Shown here in pieces: positions 33,540 through 42,178 of a stretch of DNA of 54,499 nt (the first letter of the stretch is position 1; every line of letters starts with the position of its first letter). The stretch is from contig URSX01000002.1 in NCBI GenBank assembly GCA_900550615.1, positions 1 through 54,499 of the forward strand, written 5' to 3'. The notes under the pieces were generated by a model. The model saw only the letters and a list, made by a program, of their open reading frames with translations, was not told the origin of the DNA and searched no databases. Both the position numbers and the translations under genes were made by a program. This DNA comes from an uncultured Eubacteriales bacterium (lineage in GTDB: Bacteria > Bacillota > Clostridia > Oscillospirales > Oscillospiraceae).

Positions 33540-34717
33540 GGCATATCAGAAGAAAGATCACCGTATCCGTCCTCGGCACGATGCTGTTTGTTTTTGCGGT
33601 GCTGCTTGCCACCGTTAATATCTTTATCCCGGAATATCTCACATCAGAGGCGCAGAAGGCGATACTTTTGGAGGACGAGCGTAAGGACCAGATCCCGTTT
33701 GCCGAAACGACGGACGATGGGGAGGAGCATTTTCTTGCATCCAGCGTCCGGTATCTTGAAGTCGAAGAGGGTCTTACAGCGTCGGAACACCTTTCAAAAG
33801 CCGAATATCAGTTAAGGGAATACTGCCGGAAGGAAAAGCCGGCCGCTGATGGATTCCATACACTGAAAACCGGCGGCAGCCGGTTTGTTTTCCGCATATC
33901 ACAGGTCGAAGCCGATGAATATGAGGATGCATATTCGTACATTCTGTATGTGGATATCGGAGCAGTTATGCAGTATTCGGCTTGTCTGAATGCCGTTTTT
34001 TTCGCGGTGCTGGCGGTGCTCAGCGTGCTGGTCTGTCTCTTTGGCTGGAAGCTCGGCGGCTATGTTGAAAAGGCGCACGAATCCCAGAAATGGTTTTTCC
34101 AGAATGTGTCGCACGAGCTGAAAACGCCGATGATGGCTGTTCAGGGCTGCGCGGAGGGCATCCACACCGGGGTTTTGGATCCTGTAGAAGCATCCGGGGT
34201 GATCCTGGAAGAGACGGAGCAGATGTCCGATTTGGTAGAAGAACTGCTTGTGCTCTCCCGATTGGAGTCGGGGCAAGCCAATGCCGTGTTCCATTGGATG
34301 GATGTCCGAGAGGTTTTATATGACTGCCTGCGCAGCACGGAACGACTGGCGATGCAGAGAAAACTGTGCATCACCCCGTGCTTTGACGAAGATCCTGTTT
34401 TGGTGAACTGCGATGAGGTTCAGCTCTGCCGTGCGTTTACCAATATCATCACCAACGCAATGCGGTATGCAAAAGAGGAAATACAGATCGAATGTAAGGC
34501 AGACAGAGGGAAAGCCATCGTGCGTTTCCGTGACGATGGAGATGGCATTGCGCCGGAGCTTTTGCCGCACATTTTCGACCGTTTTTTCAGCACCCGTAAG
34601 GACGGGACCGGGATCGGGCTTTCCCTTGCGAAAGAGATCGTGTCTCTGCATAAGGGAACGATACGCGCCGCAAACGACGGAGGTGCGATGTTCGAGATCA
34701 GCCTTCCGCTGAAGTAA
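33536..34717 (+). CDS. Sensor histidine kinase (second pair)
   Basis: This 393-aa kinase has membrane segments at about 10-31 and 152-174 bounding an external sensor of about 120 residues. H193 lies in NVSHELKTPMMAVQG, and the ATPase domain has DDGDGIAPELLPHIFDRFF and GTGIGLSLAKEI. It is coupled to the regulator before it. The lipoprotein-MBOAT-DHHW genes follow, 59 nt later, and are likely its targets or co-transcribed; this is inference from order alone. Confidence 0.92.
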   Translation: MRHIRRKITVSVLGTMLFVFAVLLATVNIFIPEYLTSEAQKAILLEDERKDQIPFAETTDDGEEHFLASSVRYLEVEEGLTASEHLSKAEYQLREYCRKEKPAADGFHTLKTGGSRFVFRISQVEADEYEDAYSYILYVDIGAVMQYSACLNAVFFAVLAVLSVLVCLFGWKLGGYVEKAHESQKWFFQNVSHELKTPMMAVQGCAEGIHTGVLDPVEASGVILEETEQMSDLVEELLVLSRLESGQANAVFHWMDVREVLYDCLRSTERLAMQRKLCITPCFDEDPVLVNCDEVQLCRAFTNIITNAMRYAKEEIQIECKADRGKAIVRFRDDGDGIAPELLPHIFDRFFSTRKDGTGIGLSLAKEIVSLHKGTIRAANDGGAMFEISLPLK

Positions 34718-34776
34718 ACAACGGGGTCGGCTGATTTTCTTAAATAACAAATTTTAAAGCGAAAGGAAACTATACC

Positions 34777-35361
34777 ATGAAAAAGATCATTGCAATTGCA
34801 CTTGCTGCCGTTATGGCTCTCTCACTTGCAGCCTGCGCGAAGCAGAACGGCGAAAACGGGACGACCACGCCTTCTGGTGCCGCAAAAGGGCAGGACAAAG
34901 GTGCTTTGGAGATCCTGGAAAAGGTCTGGAGCAAGTATTCGGCTGACGAAAAATTTTCCGCAACAGGCGGTTCCGAAAAGCAGATGAAGGAAGATATGCC
35001 CGGCAAATTCGATGTTTCCGATGCAGAAGCCCTTGACTCTGAGCTTGGCTTCCCGAAGGCGAACGCTTCCGAGATCGACGATGCCGCATCGCTTATGCAT
35101 ATGCTTAATCAGAACAACTTTTCCTGCGGTGTATACCATGTTAAAAACTCCGGAAACGTCGAAGCGCTTGCAGGTAAAATAAAAGAGAACATTCTTGCAC
35201 GCCAATGGCTGTGCGGATTTCCCGAAAAGCTCGTTATCCTGACCGTCGGCGATTATATCGTTTCCGTGTTTGGCGCCGGTGAACTGACAGACACCTTTGT
35301 CTCAAAGCTGTCGGCTGAATACAGTTCGGCAAAACAGCTTTTCGATGTGCCTATCGCATAA
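34777..35361 (+). CDS. Lipoprotein next to MBOAT (DUF4358-like)
   Basis: This 194-aa predicted lipoprotein has lipobox LAAC (C20) followed by a low-complexity linker (about 21-45) and a compact domain to the end. The domain contains EILEKVWSKYS and SSAKQLFDVPIA. It resembles the small DUF4358-type lipoproteins often found beside MBOAT/DHHW pairs, a match from memory only. GAAAGGAAA precedes the ATG. It is 9 nt upstream of the MBOAT gene, so one operon. Confidence 0.65.
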   Translation: MKKIIAIALAAVMALSLAACAKQNGENGTTTPSGAAKGQDKGALEILEKVWSKYSADEKFSATGGSEKQMKEDMPGKFDVSDAEALDSELGFPKANASEIDDAASLMHMLNQNNFSCGVYHVKNSGNVEALAGKIKENILARQWLCGFPEKLVILTVGDYIVSVFGAGELTDTFVSKLSAEYSSAKQLFDVPIA

Positions 35362-35370
35362 GACAGAGCC

Positions 35371-36768
35371 ATGCTGTTTTCAAGTATAACGTTCCTGTAC
35401 TGCTTCCTGCCGTGCGTTCTGCTCGTGTATTTCGTTGTTCCCGACCGTGTGAAGAATACCGTTCTCCTTCTTGCGAGCCTGTTATTCTACGGTTGGGGAG
35501 AGCCGAAATATCTCGTTTTTATGCTTGCGGCGGTAACGCAGTCGTACGTTGCCGCGCTTCTCGTTGAACGCTTTCGCGGGACAAAAATTGCCAAGCTGGC
35601 GGTTGCCGTTTCGGTGGTCGCCAGTCTCGGCCTGCTTGTATACTGCAAATATGCGGACTTTTTTATCGGAAATTTCAATGCGGTAACAGGTCTTTCCATC
35701 CCGCTTCTGAAGGTGGCTCTGCCGGTAGGTATCAGTTTTTATACATTCCAGATCCTGAGCTATGTCATAGATGTTTATCGCGGCGATGTGCCGGCACAGC
35801 GCAATTTTATCGATCTTGCGATGTATGTGGCGATGTTCCCGCAACTGATAGCCGGTCCCATTGTCCGCTATTCAGACATTGCCGGAAGCCTAAAAAACAG
35901 GAAAACAACGCTTGCCGACGCGTCGGAGGGGATTACGCGCTTTTCTATCGGTCTTGCAAAGAAGATACTTCTTGCAAATTCGGCGGCACTTCTCGTATCC
36001 GAATGCAAGGCGTACGGTGAGAAAACCGTGCTGTTTTATTGGCTGTACGCCGCAGCATATATGCTGCACATCTATTTTGATTTTTCCGGGTATTCCGATA
36101 TGGCGATAGGACTGGGGCGCATTTTCGGATTTCGTTTTTGCGAAAACTTCAACTACCCGTATATTTCAGCAAGCATTACGGAGTTTTGGCGCCGTTGGCA
36201 TATTTCTCTCGGCAGTTGGTTTCGCGACTACCTTTATATTCCTCTCGGCGGAAACCGTGTAAAGCCTATACGGCACATTTTTAACATTCTTGTCGTCTGG
36301 GCAGCTACCGGCTTTTGGCACGGAGCTTCGTGGAATTTCATTCTATGGGGGCTGCTATATGCGCTGCTCTTACTGTTTGAAAAATATATTCTGCACCCAA
36401 AAAGACGGCATGCCGTGGTTATGCACATCTACACGATGCTGTTTGTCGTGCTCGGTTTCGTACTGTTCGATTCGGCAAGTATTGCCGACGCATTTATGAG
36501 CTTTAAGTCCCTGTTCGGGCTTGCCGGAATCCCCGCCGCGAACACGGCGTCGCTTTATTATCTGAAAAGTAATCTCGTACTGCTTATTATAGCTGCGCTC
36601 GGCGCAACCCCCCTGCCCAAACGGATTTATGAGAAAATCGGAGGGACGGCGGGCGGAAGCAGGGTTCTTACCGTTTTAACGCCGATAGCGACGGTCGCTT
36701 CGATTGCCGTATGCACGGCGTATCTGATCGACGGTTCGTTCAATCCGTTCGTTTATTTCCGGTTCTGA
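35371..36768 (+). CDS. MBOAT-family O-acyltransferase (DltB/AlgI-like)
   Basis: This 465-aa polytopic membrane enzyme has the family landmarks FSGYSDMAIGLGRIFGF, ITEFWRRWHISLGSWFRDY and the catalytic-type histidine in ATGFWHGASWNF. MBOAT proteins of this branch (AlgI, DltB, PatA-like) move acetyl or other acyl groups across the membrane to modify polysaccharides or teichoic acids. It is followed by a DHHW-family protein, the usual extracellular partner. No dltA/dltC genes are near, so O-acetylation of a surface glycan is more likely than D-alanylation. Confidence 0.92.
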   Translation: MLFSSITFLYCFLPCVLLVYFVVPDRVKNTVLLLASLLFYGWGEPKYLVFMLAAVTQSYVAALLVERFRGTKIAKLAVAVSVVASLGLLVYCKYADFFIGNFNAVTGLSIPLLKVALPVGISFYTFQILSYVIDVYRGDVPAQRNFIDLAMYVAMFPQLIAGPIVRYSDIAGSLKNRKTTLADASEGITRFSIGLAKKILLANSAALLVSECKAYGEKTVLFYWLYAAAYMLHIYFDFSGYSDMAIGLGRIFGFRFCENFNYPYISASITEFWRRWHISLGSWFRDYLYIPLGGNRVKPIRHIFNILVVWAATGFWHGASWNFILWGLLYALLLLFEKYILHPKRRHAVVMHIYTMLFVVLGFVLFDSASIADAFMSFKSLFGLAGIPAANTASLYYLKSNLVLLIIAALGATPLPKRIYEKIGGTAGGSRVLTVLTPIATVASIAVCTAYLIDGSFNPFVYFRF

Positions 36769-36802
36769 CTTGCAGATTCAAACCTTTCCCCGGAGGAGTA
36801 TT

Positions 36803-37903
36803 ATGAAGAAAGCCCAACAAATACTTACATTGGTTTTGTCACTTGGTTTCATTGCGGTTTTTGCTGCTTTGTTTTGGATTTTGCCCGATGCCGATGAATC
36901 GACAGTCGAAAGACGGCATCTTGCGAAAAGCCCTGCGCTGTCCGTTTCGTCGGTTGCAAGCGGCAGCTTTATGAACGACTTTGAAAACTATATGCTCGAC
37001 CAGTTTCCGCTGCGGGACGGCTTTCGAACACTCAAAGCAGCCGCAAATGCAAAGGTGTTTATGCAAAAGGATAACAACGGACTTTATTCCGTCGGAGAGC
37101 ACCTCTCAAAGCTGGATTTTCCGACGGATTTCGACTCGGTCAATCGTGCCGCACAGCGTTTTCGGTATATATATGACGCTTACCTGAAAAGTCCCGGAGT
37201 AAAAACATATTTGTCGGTGATACCTGATAAAAATGTTTTTATCGCATCGCAAAACGGCTATCCCGACAAGGATTACAAGGCTCTTGTCGAACGCCTCAGA
37301 AACGGATTTCCGGAGGCAAAGTATATTGATATTTCAGGTCTTCTGTCGGCGGATGATTTCTATTACACCGATCCACACTGGCGCCAGGAAAGAATACTGA
37401 AGGTTGCCGACGAAATTGCGGACAAACTGGGTGCGGAGCGGATAGGACAGTGTGAAAAGCATGACGCGGGCGTTTCTTTTTACGGCGTCTATTACGGTCA
37501 GGCAGCCCTTCCACACGCACCGGAGAGATTATTCTATCTTGATAACGCCGTGATACGAGGCCTTAAAGTGTATAATGCCGAAACATCGTCGGACATTCCT
37601 GTTTATGACCTCAGCGCTGCCGCAGGCAGAGATCCTTATGAAATGTTCCTCGGCGGCGCACGCTCAATCATCAGAATCAAAAATCTGAATGCCGCGAAGG
37701 AAGGTCGGCTCATCGTTTTCCGGGATTCGTTCGGCAGCAGTATAGCACCGCTTCTTACAGCGGGCTATTCCGAAATAACGCTTGTCGATATCCGCTATAT
37801 CTCGCCCTCCTCTCTCGGAAAACTGATTGACTTCACGAAAGCGGACGATGCGCTGTTCCTTTATTCCGCGTCGGTCATCAACAACAGCGAGACGATAAAA
37901 TAA
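36803..37903 (+). CDS. DHHW-family extracellular acyltransferase partner (AlgJ/AlgX-like)
   Basis: This 366-aa protein has an N-terminal membrane anchor (about 8-28) and an SGNH/AlgJ-like external domain. D190-P-H192-W193 in YYTDPHWRQE is the DxHW motif, and S309 in VFRDSFGSS is the likely nucleophile block. Together with the MBOAT protein it would place acyl groups on a surface polymer. The ATG at 36803 follows CGGAGGAG. It is the last gene of the set. Confidence 0.88.
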   Translation: MKKAQQILTLVLSLGFIAVFAALFWILPDADESTVERRHLAKSPALSVSSVASGSFMNDFENYMLDQFPLRDGFRTLKAAANAKVFMQKDNNGLYSVGEHLSKLDFPTDFDSVNRAAQRFRYIYDAYLKSPGVKTYLSVIPDKNVFIASQNGYPDKDYKALVERLRNGFPEAKYIDISGLLSADDFYYTDPHWRQERILKVADEIADKLGAERIGQCEKHDAGVSFYGVYYGQAALPHAPERLFYLDNAVIRGLKVYNAETSSDIPVYDLSAAAGRDPYEMFLGGARSIIRIKNLNAAKEGRLIVFRDSFGSSIAPLLTAGYSEITLVDIRYISPSSLGKLIDFTKADDALFLYSASVINNSETIK

Positions 37904-38040
37904 TTCGGAACTGCATTTATGACGGCGGAAAGCGCCTGAGCTACATAATTCCTATTTGTATGGCTGCTTGGATGAGGATCTGAAGCAGTACATTCTCATG
38001 CATATTGTGCTTAACATCTCAAAATTTAAGATTTGAGGCG

Positions 38041-38077
38041 AATGCCGGTTTCGGGATATCTGAAGCCGGCATTTTTT
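38041..38077 (+). terminator. Terminator after the MBOAT/DHHW operon
   Basis: AATGCCGGTTTC (38041-38052) pairs with GAAGCCGGCATT with one G-U pair, followed by TTTTT. Between 37904 and 38040 there is only a short open stretch ending at a TGA at 38034-38036 (YLYGCLDEDLKQYILMHIV), perhaps the tail of a lost gene. Confidence 0.75.
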
Positions 38078-38099
38078 GAATTTTTTGTCGGCGAGTGTA

Positions 38100-38445
38100 T
38101 GGAACGAAAAAACTGTCCGTATTTACTTGTGTAAGGCACCCCCCGTGCTTACCTGTACCTTGAAAATTGAATAGTCCGGAACCGGCACATTCCAGCTTCG
38201 TCGAGCGCCTATCCGTCTGATCGGCAGTCAGAACCATGAGTAATAATAGGCAGGTAGCTCCTGCATTTCGCCATGAAGCGCAGCTGGGACAATGATACGC
38301 CCGTAACTCGCGGCCCGGCCACAATGAAGGCGGGAAGATGAAATTTCTGTGGACCTGTTCGCTGCAGACGCCGGTGGACGTTAAAATCTCAATAGTTGAA
38401 TAGGAAAGGCTAAAATGGCAATAATTACTTACGAAAGAAAGGAGT
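38100..38445 (+). ncRNA. Long structured-looking leader of the recombinase operon
   Basis: About 345 nt without an open frame precede the small gene at 38452. Visible stems include GTAAG-CAC with GTG-CTTAC (38131-38152) and GCAGG (38250-38254) with CCTGC (38260-38264). There is also a GC-rich section with ACGCCCGTAACTCGCGG and AAGGCGGGAAG. It resembles long untranslated leaders before recombinase or mobilisation genes on clostridial elements, from memory. A regulatory RNA or structured 5' UTR is likely, but neither class nor exact ends can be fixed. Confidence 0.4.
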
Positions 38446-38451
38446 AGACAG

Positions 38452-38700
38452 ATGAATGAGTTTGCGGATTCCAATGCGAAACGTTCTTCACTCAGAGAGA
38501 TAAAGAATGTGGTAATAGACACTTCAATTCCTCGCAAGGAGAGAATACAGGACTATGTTGCTCAAATCGGCAATCCGTACCGCTATTTAGACGATGGCAT
38601 TGTGGTGGAAATCGGTTATACAGATACTGAAATAAGCCTGCAAGATCGGCTTTTAGCTTACGCAAACAGTATGGATCGCACATCAGGAAAGTTGTGGTAG
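38452..38700 (+). CDS. Small accessory protein of the recombinase module
   Basis: This 82-aa soluble protein ends with the region NPYRYLDDGIVVEIGYTDTE, then a short helix (SLQDRLLAYANSM). Small proteins with an NPYxF-type core are common right before large serine recombinases on clostridial elements, which makes a role as recombination directionality or accessory factor a fair guess. AAAGGAGTAG precedes the ATG. The first recombinase follows 125 nt later. Confidence 0.6.
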   Translation: MNEFADSNAKRSSLREIKNVVIDTSIPRKERIQDYVAQIGNPYRYLDDGIVVEIGYTDTEISLQDRLLAYANSMDRTSGKLW

Positions 38701-38825
38701 TGTATGTGTTCTCATTGACAAATGCGCGGTTTCAATGCATAATCAATATGGTCAATGAGGGTGGACGGTCATCCATCCGGGCAGGCACCGGAAACAAATT
38801 TCCTGAGATATTTAGGAGGTTTGTT

Positions 38826-40466
38826 ATGGCGCTTTATTTCGACAAGCAAATGACGCTCGATTTAGAAGAATATGATGCAATTGCATACTACCGTCTATCA
38901 AAGGATGATGGTGCAAAGCACGAAAGTGACAGCATTGCGAATCAGCGCAAGTTGGTGCGGGCGTATCTTCAGAAACACCCCAATATTCACTTAATCGAGG
39001 AAGCTCAGGACGATGGTTATACCGGGACGAACTACGACCGCCCCGGGTTTCGTCATGTGCTGGATGCGATACAATCAAAAAGAGCAAACTGCGTTATTGT
39101 TAAAGATCTCTCCAGACTTGGAAGAGAGTATATTGAAACGGGAAAGTATCTTGAGATGATTTTCCCGTCTTTTGGTGTACGTTTTATTGCCATCAATGAT
39201 GATGTAGACAGCGAAAACAGCCGTGCCGGCGACGATATTATTATTCCGGTAAAAAATATAATGAATGAGGCCTATTGCCGCGAGTTATCAAAGAAACTGC
39301 GAAGGCAGTTTCAGATTCAGCGCGGCAATGGCGAGTTTTTAGGTGCCTTTGCCAACTATGGGTATTGTAAATCTCCTGATGATAAGCATAAGCTTGTCGT
39401 GGACGATTATGCAGCCGAGGTTGTCAGGGGCATTTTTTCATTGAAGTTTCAAGGATATAATCAGCAGGCAATTGCAGACTTTCTGAACAACGAAAAGGTT
39501 CTTTCGCCGGCGGACTATAAAATGAGTCAGGGACTGAAGTACAGAACAGGCTTCAAAAGTTCTTCCAAATCGTACTGGTCTGCCGTGACGGTTAGCAGGA
39601 TACTGACAAACCCCATTTACATTGGGAAACTGGTTCAAGGCAAACGTGGAACGCCGAATTATAAAATCAAAACCATGCGGATGCGCGAAGAAAAGGATTG
39701 GGTAGTCGTGGAGAATAACCATGACCCGATCATTGATCCTCTGACTTTCATGATTGTGCAGCGTATGCTGGAACGGGATACTCGGACAGCACCTCAAAAC
39801 GATATCGTATATCCGCTGTCCGGTATGGTGTTCTGTGCTGATTGTAAGGCTTCTATGCTGCGCAGGACAGTAAGACGCGGAAACAAAACATTCAGCTATT
39901 ATGTTTGCTCGGCCAACAAAAGAGGAAACGGCTGCAGCAGCCATAGCTTTGAACAAAGCAAATTGGAACGGACCGTTTTACGGGCAATTATCAAACAGAT
40001 TGAGATTATTTTAGATACCGATGAGTTGCTGAACGCAATGGGAAAAAGCAAAATTGAAAATGCCCATATTAAGCGCTTGGATTTGGCGATTGCTCAGAAA
40101 AACAGCGAACTCGACCGGTACCGTGATTTCCGCATGAAATTATATGAGGCCCTCAACGACGATTTAATCGATCGGGATGAATATGAGAAAATGCGGAGCA
40201 AATATGCTGGGATGATTGAGGAAACTGAGGGTGTAATCCGACAGTTATCTGCCGACAGAGAGAAATCGCTGACAAATACCACTCCACGGGATTGGATGGC
40301 ATCTATTGCAAAATTCAAAGGCATTACAGAGCTTTCAAGAGAGGTTGTTATTACCCTTGTTGATAAAGTCTATGTTTATGAGGATAAGCATATCCGAATT
40401 GATTTTAATTTCAGGAATGAACTGGCTTATTATAAGGAAATTCTTCAGCAGAAGGAGGTGAGTTGA
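38826..40466 (+). CDS. Large serine recombinase 1
   Basis: This 546-aa recombinase has the resolvase domain (about 16-165) with nucleophile S25 in YYRLSKDD and the arginine-rich VKDLSRLGREY. The Recombinase domain follows (about 170-300), then a zinc ribbon (CADC with CSANKRGNGC, about 375-415), and a coiled-coil C-terminal arm. These enzymes cut both strands and exchange att sites. The ATG at 38826 follows TAGGAGG. It is first of three in tandem, ending 1 nt before recombinase 2. Confidence 0.95.
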   Translation: MALYFDKQMTLDLEEYDAIAYYRLSKDDGAKHESDSIANQRKLVRAYLQKHPNIHLIEEAQDDGYTGTNYDRPGFRHVLDAIQSKRANCVIVKDLSRLGREYIETGKYLEMIFPSFGVRFIAINDDVDSENSRAGDDIIIPVKNIMNEAYCRELSKKLRRQFQIQRGNGEFLGAFANYGYCKSPDDKHKLVVDDYAAEVVRGIFSLKFQGYNQQAIADFLNNEKVLSPADYKMSQGLKYRTGFKSSSKSYWSAVTVSRILTNPIYIGKLVQGKRGTPNYKIKTMRMREEKDWVVVENNHDPIIDPLTFMIVQRMLERDTRTAPQNDIVYPLSGMVFCADCKASMLRRTVRRGNKTFSYYVCSANKRGNGCSSHSFEQSKLERTVLRAIIKQIEIILDTDELLNAMGKSKIENAHIKRLDLAIAQKNSELDRYRDFRMKLYEALNDDLIDRDEYEKMRSKYAGMIEETEGVIRQLSADREKSLTNTTPRDWMASIAKFKGITELSREVVITLVDKVYVYEDKHIRIDFNFRNELAYYKEILQQKEVS

Positions 40467-40467
40467 G

Positions 40468-42174
40468 ATGGCACGAAAAAGCCGGGCAAATAACGTTCTG
40501 ATAGTGTCTGACGCAAAAAATATGATGTGGAATGCCGGTCTTTACGGTCGTCATTCTGTAGTGGATGGTGATGACCCGGAACAAAATTCGATTGGAAACC
40601 AAAAGAAAATCGGCAATCATTTTCTTTCGACCAGGGCAGACATTGTACTTGTTGACACATATTCGGACAATGGCTATACGGGAATGAATTTTGAACGCCC
40701 TGACTTTAAGAGAATGCTTGAGGATATAAAATCCGGCAGGATCAACTGCGTCATTGTGAAGGATGTTTCCAGATTGGGACGCCATTTTGTAATGACGAGC
40801 AATTTGGTTGAACGCATATTCCCGGAAATGGGAGTACGGCTGATTTGTATTAACGATGGTTATGACAGCTCCGCACCGGATGCAGATTCGTCGGCCTTGA
40901 CGCTTCCACTGAAAATGGTGATGAACGACTACTATGTCAAGGACATCTCCCAAAAAATCCGCTCGTCTATACACGCAAAAATGGACAGTGGTGAATACCT
41001 GCCTTCTGCAGGCAGCATTCCATACGGATACATCAGAGATCCGAAAAACAATACATTTAAGGTCGACGAGGAGACAGCCCCGATTGTTTTACGGATTTTT
41101 CAAATGCGGGCTGACAGGGTCAGCATTAACGGTATATGTCGAGAATTGAATTTGGAGGGGATTCCATGCCCCGGAAAAATTCGTTATGAGCGCGGTGTGA
41201 CCAGGGCGGGAAAGTATAAGGGTGCATTGTGGATACGAGGCACTGTGCGCAAAATCACGCAAGATGCAGTGTATATCGGCTGTCGTATTCATGGCAAGGT
41301 AATGCGGAGCAAAGTTGGCCTCGATAAAAAACGGCGTCCCAAGGAAGAATGGAAAATCATTGAGAATGCACACCCGGCACTTGTGTCTAAAGAATTATTT
41401 GATCAGGTTCAGAAAGTAAACTTTGAGGAGCTTGAAAAGCGAAGACATTATGGTCAGCGGAACAGTGCAGAAGAAGATTACAGAGATTTGTTTCGGGGAT
41501 TGGTTTATTGTGCCGATTGTCACAGCCTCATGTCAGCAGGCAAAGGCTGCGCACGAGTAGGTGCGGATACTCCGAGCCGCATTTTTTATGATTGCAATAC
41601 CTATCGGTATTCTGAGCACACACGCTGTACAAGCCACTATGTTAGGCAGGAACAAATCTATGCTGTGGTCAAGGATGCAATTAATCAGCAAATAAAGGTG
41701 GCTGTGGATATTGAGCAGCTTGTTGTAAGTATCAAGAATTCACCGAAAACAAAGCAGGTCTTTACTGAAGCGACAGAAAACTCTGAGAGTATCTCTGCGA
41801 AGCGGCAAAAAGTAGAGAATCGAATGGAACGCCTTCTTACTGATTTAACCGAGCGGATTATTGACCGGAATGAGTATGAGTATATGAAGGCAAAGTATTC
41901 TCAGCAGTTGAAGGACCTATTGGAGGCGGAAGAAGAGGCAGCCGCAAGAAAGAATGCCGTGCAGAAAAAATTATCTGTTACGCAGGAGTGGATATGTAAT
42001 ATGAAGGAGTATCAATCTCTGCCGACTCTTACGCCGGAAATTCTGAAACTGCTTATAAAGGAGATTCAGGTTCATAGTAACCGGAGTATCACCATTGTTT
42101 TCAATTTCAGTGATCCGTATAGGTCGATTTCTGAACTGCAGAACTGTGTGGAGAAGGTGCGTCAGGTTGGATGA
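40468..42174 (+). CDS. Large serine recombinase 2
   Basis: This 568-aa recombinase has nucleophile S30 in LYGRHS, VKDVSRLGRHF, a Recombinase domain with PYGYIRDPKNN, a zinc ribbon (CADC near 355), and a coiled-coil tail (about 435-510). The N-terminus is about 20 residues longer than usual. It overlaps neither neighbour but is within a few bases of both, so all three enzymes come from one transcript. Sequence differs clearly from the other two, so they are not recent duplicates. Confidence 0.95.
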   Translation: MARKSRANNVLIVSDAKNMMWNAGLYGRHSVVDGDDPEQNSIGNQKKIGNHFLSTRADIVLVDTYSDNGYTGMNFERPDFKRMLEDIKSGRINCVIVKDVSRLGRHFVMTSNLVERIFPEMGVRLICINDGYDSSAPDADSSALTLPLKMVMNDYYVKDISQKIRSSIHAKMDSGEYLPSAGSIPYGYIRDPKNNTFKVDEETAPIVLRIFQMRADRVSINGICRELNLEGIPCPGKIRYERGVTRAGKYKGALWIRGTVRKITQDAVYIGCRIHGKVMRSKVGLDKKRRPKEEWKIIENAHPALVSKELFDQVQKVNFEELEKRRHYGQRNSAEEDYRDLFRGLVYCADCHSLMSAGKGCARVGADTPSRIFYDCNTYRYSEHTRCTSHYVRQEQIYAVVKDAINQQIKVAVDIEQLVVSIKNSPKTKQVFTEATENSESISAKRQKVENRMERLLTDLTERIIDRNEYEYMKAKYSQQLKDLLEAEEEAAARKNAVQKKLSVTQEWICNMKEYQSLPTLTPEILKLLIKEIQVHSNRSITIVFNFSDPYRSISELQNCVEKVRQVG

Positions 42175-42178
42175 GCTA

